Shown piece after piece: positions 1-11,397 of a stretch of DNA of 64,000 nt (position 1 is its first letter; each line of letters starts with the position of its first letter). The DNA comes from Gnetum montanum (lineage: Eukaryota; Streptophyta; Gnetopsida; Gnetales; Gnetaceae): contig MNCI01001925.1 of assembly GCA_015680685.1 (NCBI GenBank), positions 181,181 to 245,180 on the forward strand, read 5' to 3'. Below the pieces are notes generated by a model. The model saw only the letters and a program-made list of their open reading frames with translations. It ran no database searches and was not told where the DNA came from. The position numbers were made by a program, and so were the translations under genes.

Positions 1-266
1 TCTAGCAATTCCCTTATCTCCGTCATAACACATAGGAATCGCTCCTGGTAAGAAGGCACATAACCAAACAAAAAAAGTTCGCTAGCGTCATCAGTATTTT
101 ATGTGAAATAGGATAAAGTGGATGTACAATGTAACCAATAATGAGAAATGCATGAGACACATACACGCAACGAAGTAGTAGTTCCTGTGCCGCCGTTGTT
201 GCTGCTATCATAGGATTGTACGATGCCGGCATTGCTGTTGGATACCGTCGGCACTTGCGCAGCCAT
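1..266 (-). CDS. N-terminal part of an unrecognised protein gene, two exons, runs off the left edge
   Basis: Read on minus, an ATG at 266 opens a 34-codon exon (266-165) beginning MAAQVPTVSNSNAG, rich in Ser, Asn, Gly and Thr. It ends at a good donor (GT|GTATGT). The intron (164-45, 120 nt) ends in a textbook pyrimidine-rich acceptor (CTTCTTACCAG|G). The next exon (44-1) continues in phase 0 as ERFLCVMTEIRELL and leaves the window. The donor, acceptor and kept frame are seen; the function is not recognised. The local sequence still has CpG and lacks retroelement motifs, unlike the interior of the window. Reading straight through the first donor also gives a 69-codon frame, which I take as unspliced sequence. 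An alternative is a plus-strand exon ending at the overlapping CTG|GTAAGA, but that side shows no start or frame support. Confidence 0.5.
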
Positions 267-1300
267 TTTTGCAGTCAGGAAGACTTGGATCTTGAATCTC
301 TGTATCTAACAAAAGCCGACTCTAAGGTATTTGCTCTACAATATTTTTAAGAGTTCTTGGCCATGGAACATATTTATAACCGTAGCAGCGTAAGTTGGGG
401 CATAATTGTATGGCCAGGATGGCTCTTAGCAACTCATGAGTTAAAAGGTTTGGCAAAGGCCACGTGGTTTCGTATATTTCTCACAAAAACCCAAAATCAT
501 TTAAATTTTGTGAGATCCACATTACGGCAATGAAAGTTACTTTTTAAGTGAAAGAGGATTAAATTATGCGACTCAATGTTGTTTTTCATTTGGATAGCCT
601 GTTGTTTTTCATTTGGATAGCCCGACCAACGGAATATTCCACAGAAATAAAGCTCGCCAAAACAAAGCAAACAACCAACGTAGAAATAGTAGGTTTTGTC
701 GGGTTGCAAAACCAACAAAGGAAAAGTTTCAAGAAGCAAATCAAACGACCTACCAACGTTACAAATCTATGGAAATCTTTGCCAATCTACGTCATTGAGA
801 GTACTGGTTGGAACGAAATAAAAGACAAAGGACAATGAGACAATGTCCATTAATCAAAAAAGCACGTTATCTGTAGAGTCTGACGAAAGGCTGGGACATG
901 ACGCTTAGGTCGGTGAATCCGAGTAGGAAGAAGTTGGGGTACGGCTTCTGAGGATCATCACCGGAAGCTGATGTTATTTTGATTACCTTTTTTAGTTGAA
1001 TGTGGTATCTTCTTCGCACACTTTTTCAGGGTCTGGACCTGGTCTGCGCAATGTATATAAAACGCAGTGAAAGAAAATTTACCATGATGTGCAGAGGTTG
1101 CCTACTACTAATAATATGATTTCTACTATGATATATTATTGTCAACCTCTCACATTTTCTCATGTTCATATCATTAAATTCACACCCATCTCGGCTGTCT
1201 CGCACCATTTCGTTGTCGTTATTAATTAATCGTGCTGGTAATCTAGTGAAATCAATAAACCGTGAGCCGCCAACATTAGCAGGAATCTTCAAACATGATG
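267..1300. other. Upstream/intergenic sequence without a supported gene
   Basis: This is where the 5' leader and promoter of the minus-strand gene ending at 266 should lie. Several overlapping 60-90 codon frames exist on both strands but none has splice sites or motifs that I can support. A 22-bp unit (GTTGTTTTTCATTTGGATAG plus two bases) is duplicated in tandem at 578-599 and 601-622. CpG is present, as expected for low-copy sequence. Confidence 0.4.
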
Positions 1301-1309
1301 TTACAATGG

Positions 1310-2580
1310 TCAGAATGAGTTCTCTTCACAGCCTTGTACATGTACACATGGTCTGCGCAAACACGGCCGTAAGTTGCCAGCATTTTAGCAGGGATCTTAA
1401 AACATGATGTTACAATTCTTGGAATAACTTCACCCTTGTACACGTTCACATGGTCTGCGTGAAGGAATCTTAAAACATAATGTCATAACTGTTGGAATAA
1501 CTTTGTGTCACACTTCTCGTGACACCCTTGTACATGTACACATGGTCTGCACAACATGGCTTTTAAATTGGTGTCATTTGTACACCTTGGCTTTCTTTTT
1601 CAATGATAACATTACCTCTTTGAATGCCTTTTCTTCATAGCCTTGTACATGTATGACACCCTTGTACATGTACACATGGTCTGCACAACATGGCTTTTAA
1701 ATTGGTGTCATTTGTACACCTTGGCTTTCTTTTTCAATGATAACATTACCTCTTTGAATGCCTTTGGTTTAGTTAAGTCGTCTAGTTGCTCCGCAATGCG
1801 AAGCACCCTCGCTCGTGTCCTCGTAGGTGCTCGTGTCCTCGTAGCGATGCGGAGCTCCGCTGGTAGAGCACATGATGAAGGAAGCGCAGCGTAGCCAAGT
1901 GGCTCACTCACCTCTTTGAAAGAATCTCTGACTATGCCGCCTCTGTACCAACCTCTTCTTCTTCTTGGGAGAACCTCGTATTCAAGTTCTACTTCCTTCT
2001 TAGGATGATTCTTGTAAATGGGAAAGGAAAGCACCAGTGACTTTTGTCACCCGAGAGGTTCTTAGGGCATGTCATCAAGGAACGAGCCCCGAGGAAGTGG
2101 GTTGCGGTAAGGCATTTGCCGATTTAGAGTACGAGAACTCCTAAAAAGTAAGCATCATGGGGGCTAAGAACAAATTGAAATGTGATCTAGTGAACAGAGT
2201 AGATGTGTAAGGTGGATTCATTGGATAAATCCATGTGGATTTGGTGGCTTTCTTTTTTGAGGTAACTTCATCTCATTGATGTATTTTGCATTTTCATTGG
2301 TGTCATCTGTACCACTTGGCTTTCTTTTTTAATGGTAACATTACCTCTTTGATGTATTTTGTATGAGTTGCCAGCATGTTAGTAGGGTTCTTAAGACATG
2401 ATGTTACAATTATTGGAATAACTTCTCTTCATAGCCTTGCACATGTACACATGGTTTGCGCAACATGGCTTTTTCATTGATGTCATTTGTACAACTTGGC
2501 TTGCGTTTTCTATGATAACATTACCTCTTTGAATGACTTTTCATCATAGCCTTGTACATGTACACATTGTACAAGTTACT
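1310..2580. repeat. Interspersed short-repeat field built on CCTTGTACATGTACACATGG
   Basis: The core CCTTGTACATGTACACATGG followed by TCTGCGCAACATGGC recurs at about 1333, 1525, 1659, 2433 and 2550 with changes. A block of 111 bp at 1521-1631 is repeated without differences at 1655-1765 (offset 134). Companion motifs recur between cores: CATGATGTTACAAT with TTGGAATAACTT, and GATAACATTACCTCTTTGAATG. The TGTACATGTACA heart is itself palindromic. The 111-bp pair must be a recent duplication compared with the diverged copies. The GC-rich island at 1766-2160 interrupts the field. Confidence 0.75.
1766..2240. other. GC- and CpG-rich island, possible organellar DNA insertion
   Basis: Composition changes sharply within the repeat field: about half G+C with many CpG, then AT-rich repeats resume on both sides. 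On minus it gives an open frame of 108 codons (2034-1708) with the run EVLPRRRRGWYRGGIVRDSF. A 17-bp unit (CTCGTGTCCTCGTAGGT type) is doubled near 1810-1845. The texture resembles plant mitochondrial DNA, so a nuclear copy of mitochondrial sequence is my best guess, but I recognise no specific organellar gene. The open frame may be a product of composition only. Confidence 0.35.
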
Positions 2581-3660
2581 TCGAGGCACTCATAGTCTTG
2601 AAAAAAAATTAAAATTTTAAAAAGTGTAGATTTCAAAATGTAGATGAATGGTTACCTCAGGTTATATAATGACCATTGATGTTTCTAAAGTGTTCAAGCC
2701 TATCTACCTTAGCATTGAGATAACCTACAAAGAGACAAGTATCTTAATTGTTGGGTACCTTATGTTTGCTTACCTTGAGCATTTTCCTTAAGGATTGTAA
2801 GATTGAGAGAGAATTTTCTTGGATCTTGTTCTAGATCTTTGACTATGTTGCACTTTCAACATTTATACTATGATTTTGGTAGCAAATAAACAAGTGTTTT
2901 TTCTTACTCATACTTTGTACTCTTTTGATTCCATTAAAGTTGGTTTCTAAGGAAATTAGGTATTTGTTGAGCTTAGTCCTCACCATATTAATATTAGAGA
3001 GTTTGGTTCTTGAAGTAATTCAGGCATGGAGATGCAATCTTTTCACTTTAATCTTGAAGTTGGGTAATTATCATTTTACTTTGCTTCTTCAATTGTATGA
3101 GAATTACAATTTTGATTTTGCTTTCTCCTACTCTTTGTAGAATTTGAGAAAACTCCTTTGGCATAAAATTGAGGTCAATTGATTTGGGTTTTGATAATTC
3201 TATCGATTTGTGACATCCATTATCTTGAGTGAGCTAAAATTTATTTCATTTTGCTTTAGACGTACTCAAACTAGTTTGGGGTATCTCTTACAATTTGTGG
3301 ATACTCCATAATTAGTTGGGGGTGCTCCAATATTTTTGCGGGTTGTTCAATTTCCACTTGTGGATCTAATTCCTTCAAGGCATCCAAGAAAAGATAATTT
3401 GATATCTTGCTAAGGATATAGAAGAGATGAAAGGGGGGTTTTAATTGATTTTTAAGAAAGTTGAGAAGTTGGAAGAAGATAAGGAAACAAGACATCATCT
3501 CCATGAAAATCTAACCATCATGTGAAGTTTAGAGTTTCTTCATCAAGTGGTCATTATTACATGCTTGATTTGGAAGATGATATTTCCATTGATCTTAAAG
3601 ACTTTGAAGATGAGGATAGAGTTGAAGAAGAGGAGATCCATCATTCTTGAAGGGGTATGG
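2581..3660. other. AT-rich sequence upstream of the chromovirus-like element
   Basis: No supported gene. Because gag follows on plus, part of this stretch is probably the element's leader or a degraded LTR end, but no LTR boundary, primer site or second LTR copy could be found. Short open frames here have no recognisable motif. Confidence 0.3.
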
Positions 3661-3727
3661 ACTAGCCACAAAACTGAAGTATTCCAAGAAGGAATATTGG
3701 GCCTAGTTTAAGAAAACAGGGATAATT

Positions 3728-4530
3728 TGATGAAGAAATGGATATCAATCTTTTCAAGGCCTTTAGGCTTGCTACAAGAATGTCACATGTTGAGGTCAAA
3801 ACCTTTAATCTGATGAAAGGTATAGATTCCTTTACTTCTTGACTCAAGACTATTAATAAGTATTTTGAACTTGAAGATGTTCATGAGAAACAAAAAGCAT
3901 CATATGTTGAAATCAAATTGGAGGGTATGACACACATTTGGTGGGAAAGAGAAAACCATTCTTATATGGTTGACCTTGGCTTACTCATCAAATTTGGGTT
4001 ACTTATGTAATATTTAATGAAATAAAATTTGGATAAGTTTCAACATACATAAGAAGCAATCAAAAGGCTCAAATATTTGAAATAAGAAGACACATAGGTC
4101 AAAGAATACTACATGAAATTTTGTAAGGTATTCCATCAAGTAAAGGTGCAATGGTCTAAGTATGAGCAAGCCTCAAATTTCACATCTAATCTTAAGAGCA
4201 AGTATTAGTAAGAGCTTATATTTTATGAAGCTCAAAATTTAAATGAGACATTTGAATTATCTCTCAAAGTTGATAAGAAGCTACAAGGATATGCTAAACA
4301 TGACCCAAGAAAATTTTCAAAGGGCAAAGATTCCAAACTTTCCAAAGGTAAAAATGGAGCCAAGAAAAAGAATTCCAAGGAAGATATATAAGAGAATCCA
4401 AAAGAAGATTCCAACAAGTCGTTCAAGAATGATTCATCTAAGAGAAAAGGTTATAGTAAAATCTAATACTTCAATTATGAAGAGATGGGACATGGGCAAT
4501 GGGAATGCAAGAAGCTAAAAGTGTCTAATG
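3728..4530 (+). pseudogene. gag: gag remnant with zinc knuckle of the chromovirus-like element
   Basis: The capsid region reads FDEEMDINLFKAFRLATRMS, then INKYFELEDVHEKQKASY and LEGMTHIWWERE, the usual gag pattern of acidic helix, alanine-rich turn and Trp-Trp. A lysine-rich stretch (KGKDSKLSKGKNGAKKK, about 4315-4375) leads to a nucleocapsid knuckle at about 4466-4510: YFNYEEMGHGQWEC. The CX2CX4HX4C pattern is clear but the first two cysteines are now Tyr (TGT/TGC to TAT type changes). Stops interrupt it near 4010, 4200 and 4390. The protein would coat element RNA; this copy cannot. Confidence 0.75.
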
Positions 4531-5239
4531 TTAAGGAATTTCAAACCATAGAAAAGGATTCTTCATCCTATATAAGTCAAGGTAACTTTAATGCACTTCT
4601 AATTAAAGATAACACTAAAGTTAATTCTTGTACTTTCATGGGAAATGTCAATGTTGAGGATCCTAATAGGAAAATGCTTTTTAGAATTGGGGCTAGATGT
4701 TTGTCTATTAGGGAATAGATTCATATTCTGTTTGTTGGCAAAGCTTAAGAAAATGTGATCTCAACTAAGATTGTCCAAAGATTATATCTATACAAATTTT
4801 CTTATCCAAGGCCTTATACAGTTCATTGACTTTCCAAAGATCATTATCAAAACATACAAGATAGATGTATTTTATCTTTTAGAATTGGTTCCTATCATTA
4901 TATGCTGATGTAATTCTTGGTAAACCTTAGAACTTTGAAAACAAGACTATCTTTTATGGGGATAAAAATATATAGTTTGTATGTAGGATACATGACATTC
5001 ATAAGTTGATTCTCTTGTCCTTATGGTAGTTTAAGGAAAATGTTTCTAGTAATGCATCTTTGATTTTGTTTAGTAAGCAAGAATATGTTCAGGGTCATGA
5101 ACAAGGTGGACATGGTTTTATCATTGTATTAAAAATTGCAACATGTAAGAATGAGCAAGAAAATGAACTCTTAGTAGTGATGCAACCTTTGATATAAGAA
5201 TTTGTTGATGTATTTAAGGGTAAATTAAAAGGGATTCCT

Positions 5240-6160
5240 CCTATAAGGTCTACTTAGCATCAAATTGACTTCATACTAGGGAAACCATAGAAAATGAGAG
5301 AGCTTACCAAATGACTACACATTAGAGGTAGAATTTTTAAAAGTGGGTTAGTGAATTGCTCTCAAATAGTTTAATTAAGGAGTAAATATTCCATGTATAG
5401 CACCATTCGTGTTAGTTCTAATAAAGACACTAATGAGATGAAAATGTGCATTAGTTATAGGATTGTTAATAGGATCATTATCAAATATTATTTTTCTATT
5501 ATAGGATGGATGATATTCTTGATGTTCTTGATAATATTGAAGTCTTTTCCAAGATTGATTTGAAGAGTGACTATTATTAAAATAATGATTAGACATGGAG
5601 AGGAGTGCAAAACTACTTTCAAAATTCTAGATGAGATGTATGAGTGGTTAGTTATGCCATTTGGGCTAATCAATGCTCTTGATACTTTTAAGAGATTAAT
5701 GCATGATCCATTGAGAGGATTAATAAGTAAATATTGTATTGCATTTTTTTGATGATATCCTTGTTTATAGTTCCAATGAGGGTGAGCATGTATAACATCT
5801 TAGGAAGGTGTTCTTAAAATTACATGATGCTTAATTAGTAATAAAAGGAAGAAATGTAACTTCTTTAAAAGGAATATTATGTATTTGGGTAATACTATCT
5901 CCAAAAACCAAGTGAAGATGGAGCCTAGTAAGATCTAGGAAATTAGAGGTTGAACTTCACCAATTAATGTTGGACAGATGAGATATTTCTTTGGGTTTGT
6001 TGGTTTTTATACAAGAATTATTAGACATTTCAGTTCTATTGTATGTCCAATACTTTCTTATTTAAAGAAGACTATAGATTTTGTGTGGGGTGATGAACAA
6101 GAGAAATCATGTCAAGCCTTGAAGGAAAAACATTTATAGTGCTCATGTGCTTACCATTCC
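5240..6160 (+). pseudogene. pol: Reverse transcriptase remnant, chromovirus-like
   Basis: Reading with frameshifts gives HQIDF (about 5260), MDDILDVLDNIEVFSKIDLK (about 5506), CKTTFKILDEMYEWLVMPFG (about 5608-5667) and FFDDILVYS (about 5747-5773). The last holds the catalytic Asp pair, but a run of seven T has put it out of frame with what precedes. Downstream come the RT thumb words RYFFGFVGFYTRIIRHF (about 5980). Function in an intact element: copying genomic RNA into DNA. Confidence 0.85.
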
Positions 6161-6740
6161 AAATTTTACCAATATTTTTGAAGGTGGAGGTGGATGCAAG
6201 TAGACTTATAGTTGATGGTGTTTTATCTTAATAATGTAAGCCCATTGTATTTTTCTTAGAGAAGCTAAATGAATTAAGGAAAAAGTATAGTATTTATGAA
6301 AAGAAATTTTATGGTATACTTCAAGCTATTACACATTGGAGACATCACTTGTTGGAAAGTGAATTTTTACTTTTAACTAATTACAAGGCCTTGTAATTCT
6401 TAAATTTGTAAAAGAAGTGTCAAACATATGAAATGGATAGAACAACTCCAAGAGTTTGGCTTTGTGTTAAGGCATAGAAAATGAAAAACTAATGTGGTAG
6501 CATATCCCCTTTCTAGGATTCATGTGATGAATCATTCATACATACAAGTAGAGGAACTTAAGGTATTTACTTCTTTGTATAGAGATGATGCTAATTTTGG
6601 TGATATCTTTGATGAGCTAGCCAAAATTCTAAGGCTAGATTACTCTTGTTGTAGAAGTGTTACCTCATCTGTAACTAACTCGCCAATCTTCTCCATGGAG
6701 GAACAGTCCAAAGCTAAAGAAATCATCAAGACATAAAAGA
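6160..6740 (+). pseudogene. pol: RNase H and connection remnant, chromovirus-like
   Basis: RNase H motifs read as YSIYEKKFYGILQAITHWRH (about 6289) and LLTNYKAL (about 6373), where active elements have a TDHKAL-type motif with catalytic Asp; here that Asp is Asn. The VADALSRI-like end of the domain reads VAYPLSRIHVMNHSY (6497-6541). A final open stretch to 6736 has no integrase zinc finger, so the copy stops here. Confidence 0.75.
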
Positions 6741-8040
6741 ATTAGGGTTAAATCCAATCAAATCCCACACTTAGGACTATTACTCCTAAGTAAAATCATA
6801 AATCATCATCCTAACTTCTAATCTTAAGTTCAAGAGTTAAAATTAATGTTTAAATCACATTGAAATCATAAAGTACAAACATGGATTGTGAAGATCACAA
6901 GGGAGGTATCATCCAATTTATGATTTTGTCTCATTGTTACCATGGTTCAACAACCTCGATAACTTGCCAGTGGACTCTAATGGACTTTAGTTATCACAAG
7001 GCTTAATGGATCTTCACTTTAATAATTGTTCAAGGAAAATTAAAAATTAGGTTTCAACTTGATGTGGGTTCTCTTGGGTATTGACTCCTCTTATTGGATG
7101 TAGTGATCTTCCATTTATAATTAGAAAAAAGTCATAAAATACTTATATCGATATTCATCAAGGGAATTGATAAGGATTGATACAATGCTACAATGGTATT
7201 GAATTATATCATGCTAGCTATGTTCTTCAATGGTCGATTCATGTCACTCTTGTGGTGTAGATTGATATCTCCATTTCATGGTGAGGTGTAGCTTCCTTTT
7301 GTCTGATGATATCAATCTCATTAGGAACATTTTAGAAATCAATATGATTTAGGTTAATCTCAATTGATTGGACAATGTGGATCGATATAGTTGTTCTTTA
7401 GAATATATTGAAATTCTCATTCCCAATCAATATCCTTATCAATATTTGTTGATCCTACAATATCCTACAATAACATAGAATCAACAAAGTAATTAGTTCT
7501 TATTCCTTTTCATCAAAGAAATAGATGCACTTTGACATAGTAAAATAGTAAAAAATAAAAATTAAACAAATTTTAATGTGAAAACTAGAGCATTTGGGGG
7601 TTCATCATAGCCCCCTACAAGCCTTTAGCTAGTGCCTAGTCAATAAAGGTGGTAATATTAAAGTAAAGAGAGATCCATTATATATCAACATGTCTATATG
7701 TATTAATAAAAATTCTATTTTGCATAACACAATGGCCAAGGTTTACTAGGAATAAATTGAAATAAATAGTGTTTGTAATAAAAATAAGCTTTTTCTTTAA
7801 ATGGTAAGAACAATCAAATTATCCATGAGCTTTAAACATTAAACATTTAGCTATTTCATAGTTTAAGTTTGAAAAATAAATTACATAACCTAGAAAGATA
7901 AAACATGTTTTAACCACAAAATGACTCAATGGCCCATACAAATAACAAAAATGTAATTAAATTTTTATGAGGATCAAGTCTCTAATCCTCCTTCTCACTC
8001 CATGTGCTCCTTGAAGTGAGAGGGTTCAACCCCATCATCA
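6741..8040. other. AT-rich non-coding sequence
   Basis: No supported gene. From about 7130 to 7480 the words GATAT, ATCAAT and CAATTGAT recur densely, a texture seen again at 9.7-10.2 kb on the other side of the 8.0-9.0 kb reading frame. This could mean decayed terminal repeats around that frame, but I could not align the two stretches base by base. Confidence 0.3.
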
Positions 8041-8960
8041 TCATCTTTGATTTTGGGGGTGAAAATTCTACTTGATATCCATTACCCTCCTATCCATGCC
8101 TGAGAGAGTGAAGTTCACCTTCTTCAACACCATCAAAATATTGTGCTATGTAGACTTCACTTCCTGTAATTAAGCTTGCATCTCTTCCTAGAATTTCCGA
8201 AATTCACTAGCCTTAGGTACTAATGAGGAGTCTAGGTTCTTCGATTTCTTAACAAAGAAGCTAACCTTGGTGTAGATTTTGAGGGATCAAATGAAGGTGT
8301 CTTTTTTTAGAATAGTAAGATGCATCTTCATGCCTATTTAGGGTTCTGGCATCTCCAGCTTTCTAAAAATTAGTGAAATAAGAAAAGGAAAGTTAATTTT
8401 GAGTGCATCATTATTATAGTAATACACCATGTACCTAATTGGTTGGTATACAAAATTTTCCTCTTCTTCAAACTTCAAAGCCTTCATAACTTGGAGAGTG
8501 GGGCTCAGGATGTAGGTGGTGTGTATGGATAATAGGACATTTGTAATGATCATCTTGGTCTTCACACAATGCTTGGGGAATAGTTCATGAAGTGGAGCCC
8601 TTGGGTCTACATCCTAGTAGAGTCCAATGCTTTGATGAATTGATGGTAGATATCATATTTTTCTTCTATGCTAGCTTTGGGATTGAATATGTCCTCCCCC
8701 TGGCTAGAAGGCCAAACCACTCCTAAAGTTTGACTATAGTGATCTTCATCCTAGTTTTCCTCATAGAGGAAACCAGTTAATGTTTAGGAGGGTTTGCCTT
8801 GGTGAGATGAGGCTTTAAGTTCCTATAAAATTCCAAGACTTTCTCTTGCTAGACCGAGTTAATGGGGGCTCTAATAAACTACCCACATCCTATGGTCTCA
8901 AGCTACTATTGCACTATGAAATTGGTGTGGTCAAATTACTCTGTTCAATCTACCTCATGT
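8041..8960 (-). pseudogene. Broken reading frame, possibly plant transposon-protein-like, family uncertain
   Basis: On minus one frame can be followed from about 8580 to a TGA at 8041, broken only by stops (TAG/TAA) where Gln would fit: MKTKMIITNVLLSIHTTYIL, KALKFEEEENFVYQPIRYMV, FPFLISLIFRKLEMPEP, then a Lys/Glu/Gln-rich tail with LKKVNFTLSGMDRRVMDIK that looks coiled-coil. Upstream, with frameshifts near a G run at about 8695, it reads VLEFYRNLKPHLT and GEDIFNPKASIEEKYDIYHQ. The VLEFYRNL start and overall layout remind me of plant proteins annotated as putative transposon protein domain, but this is weak recognition. It could also be a gag-like frame of an unplaced element. Confidence 0.5.
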
Positions 8961-10497
8961 TGGTAAAGAATTTTTTTTGAGCCTCTTAGCCCTAGGCTTC
9001 TATAGCATAAGAAGAAAATTTAACATGCAGAAATTATTCTCAATCTCCTCACCAAGGCTCATTCTTACCTGAGCTTGCATAGTCATGGAGGATTCAGCCA
9101 CTTATACCCTAGTTGCACATGATAGTTGCTAGAAGGGAAAAATTTCATTATCCAAACCAAAAAATATATGGAAATGAGCTCTAACTTGGAGAGATATGCC
9201 TTACCCAATGTCTAGAAATGTGGCACTAAGGTGATGTAGTCTCTAATTCCTTTGTCATGCCCTAGAAGCAAGGTAAGTAGAGAGAGTGGTGAATTGGACC
9301 CTAGCCATGATAGGAGTATAAAAGAAATAACTTTTGGGGGTAAGTTTTAGCTCAATAGGTGGTTCTTGGCATAGTATGAGCACTTTCTTATCTAACCATG
9401 GTCCTTGAGGGATAAGAAGGAGCAAAGAAGACAATGGAGTGGAAGAGAAGTGACCCTAATCAAGGGAAAAAGATGTGTAGAGGTTGGAAGAAGGTTTTGC
9501 GGGGACAAGATCTATTCTTGCAAGTTGTGGCTTTATATTATAAGGCCACTACCTTACTGTTACCTTTTATTCTTTTTTACTTTTTCATCATGTTGATTTT
9601 CATCAAAGAATCAATGTTGTTCAATCATAATTAGCTTGAACTACATCGTGACTATGACCAAAATTGTTATAATTCTTCTTAAGAATCTTAGCATATTGAC
9701 ATTCATTATGATAGTGTTTTCTAGACATGAAAGTTTTGGAAACAAAATTTTATTTATCAATCTATATTACTATGGTTGACATGAATCAATATTACTATAT
9801 ATTAACTTATTAAACTTCATCGCAGCTGCATTGTTCAAACATGAAAGTTTTGGAAATTTTTTTTTGTATTGATCCACATCGATATGATCAATGCGGATTG
9901 ATATCACTATATAATAAAATATTGACTTGAATCAATGAGATTGATATTCATTTATAACCTAAATGTAAATTTTACCTATATCGATTGGAATCACATGAAT
10001 TGATATACTTCAATTAATACATTGATAATGCAATGTTTATCAATATGGTTAAACGTTAAGGATTCCTTTTCTCCTAGTGCATCTAAGGAAATTGATTTTG
10101 TGATGTCTCTTAATAAAACAATTTTATTGATCACATGTTATCACACTCTTTAATATAAATCAATATGATTAAAATAACAGAAAATATTTCTATTAGCTAC
10201 AGTAAAAATTACTTCCTTATTTTCACTTCCTATCATTAAATCATATTGTTAAGGTAGGAATTCATATATAACTTAGTAGGAAGGCCCTTCCTAGGATTAT
10301 TTGGGCTAAAAATGTCTCATCATAAGGTTTTCTTTGTTTGTTAAAAGGATGACTTACAGTCTCAAGGTTTCTACCATTCCTAAGTTCTAAGAACCTGAGA
10401 TGCATTTCTTTCAAGAAATTCATTCCATAACTTGCTCTTGGATTAGCTTCCATATTGGTTATACCCTACTATTCTATACAATTTGAAGTTGCTTACC
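8961..10497. other. AT-rich non-coding sequence with GATAT/ATCAAT words
   Basis: No supported gene. Two overlapping 63-66 codon frames at 9405-9634 have no motif. At about 9760-10160 there is a dense scatter of TGATAT, ATCAATAT and CGATAT words, of the kind found in the U3 part of the Athila-like LTRs elsewhere in the window. Confidence 0.3.
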
Positions 10498-10502
10498 CCC
10501 CT

Positions 10503-11397
10503 TAATGAGTAGTTGAGGTACCCCTATGCCCAACCATACAAATCATCAAGCATTCATGTATGATCTAGTTGAATTTTGTGGACTCTATAGTTTTTGGTAC
10601 ACTAGTCTTCTAGGAAGGAAGCCTTGTCCTAAGGTCATTTGTCCCAATTATACTTTTGATGTACAAAGGTATGGTAAAGTGTAATTGAGGCATATGATTT
10701 TTATTATTTTATATTTTATGTTCTTTGGTGCTTAGAGTAGAGAGATGGAATAATTTAACAACTAATCTATTTTAACCACTTAACTAGTCTCTAACTAATC
10801 CTAACATAAGCATTTAGTCTGACTTTTTGTACATGTCCTGAACCCATGTATCTGCTGCCAGGTTACCAAGTGCTACATTACTGGGTGCACCAAGCAATAA
10901 CCCTACTGGGATTACCAAGCGAACACGTGTTTATGTTAAAAGAAATCATACTTATGTATTTAACCTATTTAGCTTATCTTACTTAGTCCCTTAATTAGCT
11001 TAATTACTAAGAGACATTGAACAAATAGCTAAAACCATGAAATGCAAGAAGAAAACATTTAAACTATCTAGGATGTTGCAAAGTTTATCAAAAATATTGT
11101 CTTTATTACTACACATACTGTCATGCTCAGGTACAACAGTGCTCAAATAAAGATCCATACACTGAATGACTCCCGCTGCAGGAACACAGGAAAATATTCT
11201 AACTTTTGAATGTAAAAACTATAAGAGTTTGGCTACTACTATGTCTTCTATTGCCCAAACCATATGCCCAAGTGCTATATTTATAGGCTGACATATATCC
11301 TATGATATCAAATATTTGACATCACATCTTGGGGTCTGATATTAGGTATCCAATATCATGTATCAGATATCAGAGCATGTCTAAACATGATTCATCA
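10503..11397 (-). repeat. 3' LTR of the Athila-like element
   Basis: It aligns along its length with 19795-20694. In its own orientation it begins TGATGAATCATG and ends CTACTCATTA, where the usual terminal CA has become TA. Near its 5' part it holds several GATATY words and then GCCTATAAATATAGC, a TATA box (about 11267-11282 on plus). Confidence 0.9.

Larger units (their letters stand above)
3660..6740 (+). mobile_element. Decayed Ty3/gypsy element, chromovirus-like gag-pol
   Basis: The order gag, zinc knuckle, RT, RNase H on plus is that of a Ty3/gypsy retrotransposon. RT wording (YEWLVMPFGL, then FFDDILVYS) is that of the chromovirus branch. The reading frame is broken many times by stops and small indels. 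The integrase and both LTRs were not found: coding similarity ends near 6740, just after the RNase H/connection region. The element is therefore truncated at 3' and dead. Confidence 0.85.

Noticed and set aside
1-266. Assignment of the left-edge N-terminus to a poly(A)-binding protein because of the GTTTSL run
   Set aside because: After splicing the sequence continues RERFLCVMTEIREL, not the RNA-binding domain that should follow.
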